Assembly: GCA_016987375.1 (NCBI GenBank)
Contig: PJRA01000005.1
Span: 2,691,663-2,755,662, forward strand
DNA: 64,000 bases
From: Brachionus koreanus
Taxonomy: Eukaryota > Rotifera > Eurotatoria > Ploima > Brachionidae
Direction: 5' to 3'
Of this stretch, positions 62,201 to 64,000 are shown in pieces (position 1 is the first letter of the stretch; each line of letters begins with the position of its first letter). The notes below the pieces were generated by a model. That model saw nothing but the letters and a program-made list of their open reading frames with translations. It was not told the DNA's origin and searched no databases. The position numbers and the translations under genes were made by a program.

Positions 62201-62766
62201 ATTCAAACAATTGGCGACAAATCTATTGATAAGACTACTCAGAAAAAGTTTTACAAAATTTTGGATTCATTGCTGGCTAGCGGAAAACCGTCGAGTGATA
62301 AACAAAATAAACATGTGTTTGAATTTGTTCAGAATAAATTTGAAACATTCGGTAGATTTTTTGTTCAATCGCTGGGTGAATGCAATTCTGCTGCCAAAGT
62401 GCCGCGATTAAAATGTGCCATCGATTTGCTTGATTATGTTCAAAGACCTGATCAAAAGACTTTTTTGAAGCAAGTGTTGCCAGAGATAATTTTGTCTATT
62501 AGAGAAATAAATCATAAGTCAAGAGAAGCCGCATTTCACTTACTGAATTCTATGCTCAAATTATGGCAAAAACTCGGTCTCGAATTGCAACCACCTAAAA
62601 CAGAAACAGGTAAAAAATTGATATGAAGTAATTTATAGTTTTTATAATTTTTTTTTAGACTCCTTAAACGAATTTTTTCATTTGGTCATGGTCGGTCTAG
62701 CCGGATCAGCAAATATGATTTCATGCACTTGTTTAGCTTTATCATCGCTTACATTCGAATTCAGAG
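59240..62766 (+). CDS. rrp12: RRP12 homologue, HEAT-repeat ribosome-export factor; 3' part beyond window
   Basis: Visible exons: 59240-59650, 59704-59783, 59841-59949, 59998-60414, 60476-60568, 60630-61198, 61426-62609, 62659-62766; 2971 nt (990 aa so far), all GT-AG and in phase, most introns 48-61 bp. Matches animal RRP12 throughout: AAVTEVIKENDGKESETEYLAAL-type N-terminus, HYKPKVRKCGQEAV, FEPSENDPQQIIGWL, LCLSHLPRIFQTF, YPRSWMLPLLKDY, SFFTSYILPLA, IFDTLQHQLWALLPG, KRPRLK-like VPRLKCAIDLL, and VMVGLAGSANMISCTCLALS. The last visible exon stops at FEFRG with a GTAAGT donor, where human RRP12 continues for about 400 residues. RRP12 is a nucleolar/nuclear HEAT-repeat protein needed for maturation and export of 40S and 60S subunits. 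The exon at 60476-60568 is only 31 codons. Confidence 0.93.
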
Positions 62767-64000
62767 GTAAGTTTTCTTTATAATCTTTTGTTTTTGTTAA
62801 TTCTTTTCTTTTGTAAATTTCATCAAAAAATTTAAATTCTTAAAATATTAAATATTAAAAAAAGTCTTCAAAAAAAATTTACTATGAATTTTTGAAATAC
62901 CAAAGGGAAGAAGTGCTTTACGTAATTTTCTTGTGACATAGCTTTGTAGTTTATTAAATAAATATTACATACACCGTGGTTTAAATTAAAATGTCTGTGA
63001 ATTATTTTATATATATAATTTTATTTTAAAATTGAATTATTAAATGATCATATGAAAAAGAAAAATAAAAATAAATTTTTTCATAAAATTCATCTGGAGC
63101 TAATCTGAAGAGTTCTTGTTTGCCTAAGTCATGTCTTAAAGCTCGAATATATTTAAAATTAAAAGTATTTTTTATTACTTTATGGTTTCCATAATCAAGG
63201 TATTGTGAAATTCAAACACAAATTGAACAAAAATTCTTCCTTTTTTGATAAATTAAATGTTTTTTATTTTAGTAAATTTTAATTTATCAAAAAAGGAAGA
63301 ATTTTTGTTCGATTTGTGTTTGAATTTCACAATACCTTTAATCAAACAATAGTCAATTATAAATATAATTTGATTCTTAGTTAAATTTGTGCTAATCTTT
63401 CTTTTTGTGGATTTTTAAAAAAAATGTGTACATATATTAAATATTTGTGTATGAATTTAAAAAATTATAGAATGATATTAAAAATAGCTGAATTCAATTA
63501 AATTAATGTTTTTTTATCGTTAATTTTAATCAATATTTTTGATGAAAAAATTTTCTTAAATAACACATAGAATTTAAAAATAGAAAAATAAAAAATATAG
63601 GAAAATTTTAAATTATACGCATCTTGTCTCAAAATAAATTTGAATAGATTTATTAAGGGTGATTTAGACTTTTTATCAGAACGAGTATTTGGTATAATCA
63701 AAAAAATTTATTTCAATTTTATATTTATGTTTTTCAAATTTACAAAATCTCTAAGATTTAACTCAAATCATTGTGAAAATGTTTTTTTTTTTAAGTTAAA
63801 TTAAAAGCGAATTTGTATTTGATAGATAGCTAAAAAATCTTATTCAGAAAAATTGGCTTTTGAATTTGATTATTTAATATTAAACTGTCACATTAAAAAA
63901 ATATTGTTACTCTAATTTTTGTTTTGTTTTACTGGCGTTTTTTGTTAAAGATTGACATATTTAACAGATAAATGAAAAATTATATTTGAATCCAAAATTA
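62767..64000 (+). other. RRP12 intron 8 (runs past the window)
   Basis: Starts GTAAGT. At least 1.23 kb, much longer than the other RRP12 introns. No further exon could be recognised before 64000. Contains the hairpin at 63197-63338. Confidence 0.7.
63197..63338. repeat. 61-bp near-perfect inverted repeat (hairpin) in the RRP12 intron
   Basis: Arms 63197-63257 and 63278-63338, 20-nt loop, a single mismatch that would be a G-U pair in sense RNA. TAATCAA occurs at 63192-63198 and 63339-63345, a possible 7-bp target duplication overlapping the left arm end. Fits a foldback MITE or a long intronic hairpin RNA. Confidence 0.85.

Overview
This is very AT-rich nuclear DNA from an animal. The genes have animal orthologues (an Abl-interactor, DRAP1/NC2-alpha, a YLPM1-like protein, an NWD2-like protein, a CELF/Bruno RNA-binding protein, RRP12 and a rhodopsin-like GPCR). 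They are split by GT-AG introns, many of them only about 57-64 bp. The spacers and long introns are littered with decayed LINE, mariner, SINE and MITE copies. Tiny introns, extreme AT content and this repeat load would suit a monogonont rotifer (Brachionus-like) or a similar small lophotrochozoan. That placement is inference. Two assembly gaps (runs of N) are present.

Layout. 1-3.5 kb: repeat debris (TTAA-type MITE end, mariner relic) and an exact 108-bp duplicate of coding sequence from the next gene. 3.5-5.2 kb: a 561-aa disordered protein of unknown role (-). 8.8-12.2 kb: a MITE and two LINE relics. 13.4-15.0 kb: a class A GPCR (-). 15-20.8 kb: empty AT-rich spacer. 20.8-23.9 kb: Abl-interactor (-), whose last SH3 exon lies 1.5 kb from the rest, across an intron holding a Mutator-like element and a gap. 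26.2 kb: a short ORF (+). 27.3-27.9 kb: DRAP1 in four exons (-). 29.2 kb: a tRNA-derived SINE. 29.8-30.9 kb: YLPM1-like P-loop protein (-). 31.3-31.8 kb: mariner relic plus a second SINE. 35.2-46.5 kb: nine-exon NWD2-like gene (+) with MITEs and LINE relics in its long introns. 46.8-47.7 kb: another LINE relic. 49.8-55.3 kb: five-exon CELF-family gene (-) with only two RRMs. 59.2 kb to beyond the window: RRP12 (+), eight exons visible.

Several models come from splicing that a plain ORF list misses: the Abl-interactor SH3 terminus, the whole of DRAP1, the myristoylation-type first exon and all joins of the NWD2-like gene, four upstream CELF exons, and two RRP12 exons. All joins were checked for reading phase, and the totals come out in frame.

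The genes show no operon-like or pathway clustering. They are independent housekeeping or signalling genes: actin regulation (ABI), transcription repression (DRAP1), RNA processing (CELF, YLPM1-like), ribosome biogenesis (RRP12), signalling (GPCR, NWD2-like). The most unusual points are the degenerate NACHT site in the NWD2-like protein, the CELF protein without RRM1, the intact 10-bp target duplication around the Mutator-like element, a near-perfect 61-bp hairpin in an RRP12 intron, the exact 108-bp duplication, and two SINEs sharing a 3' tail.
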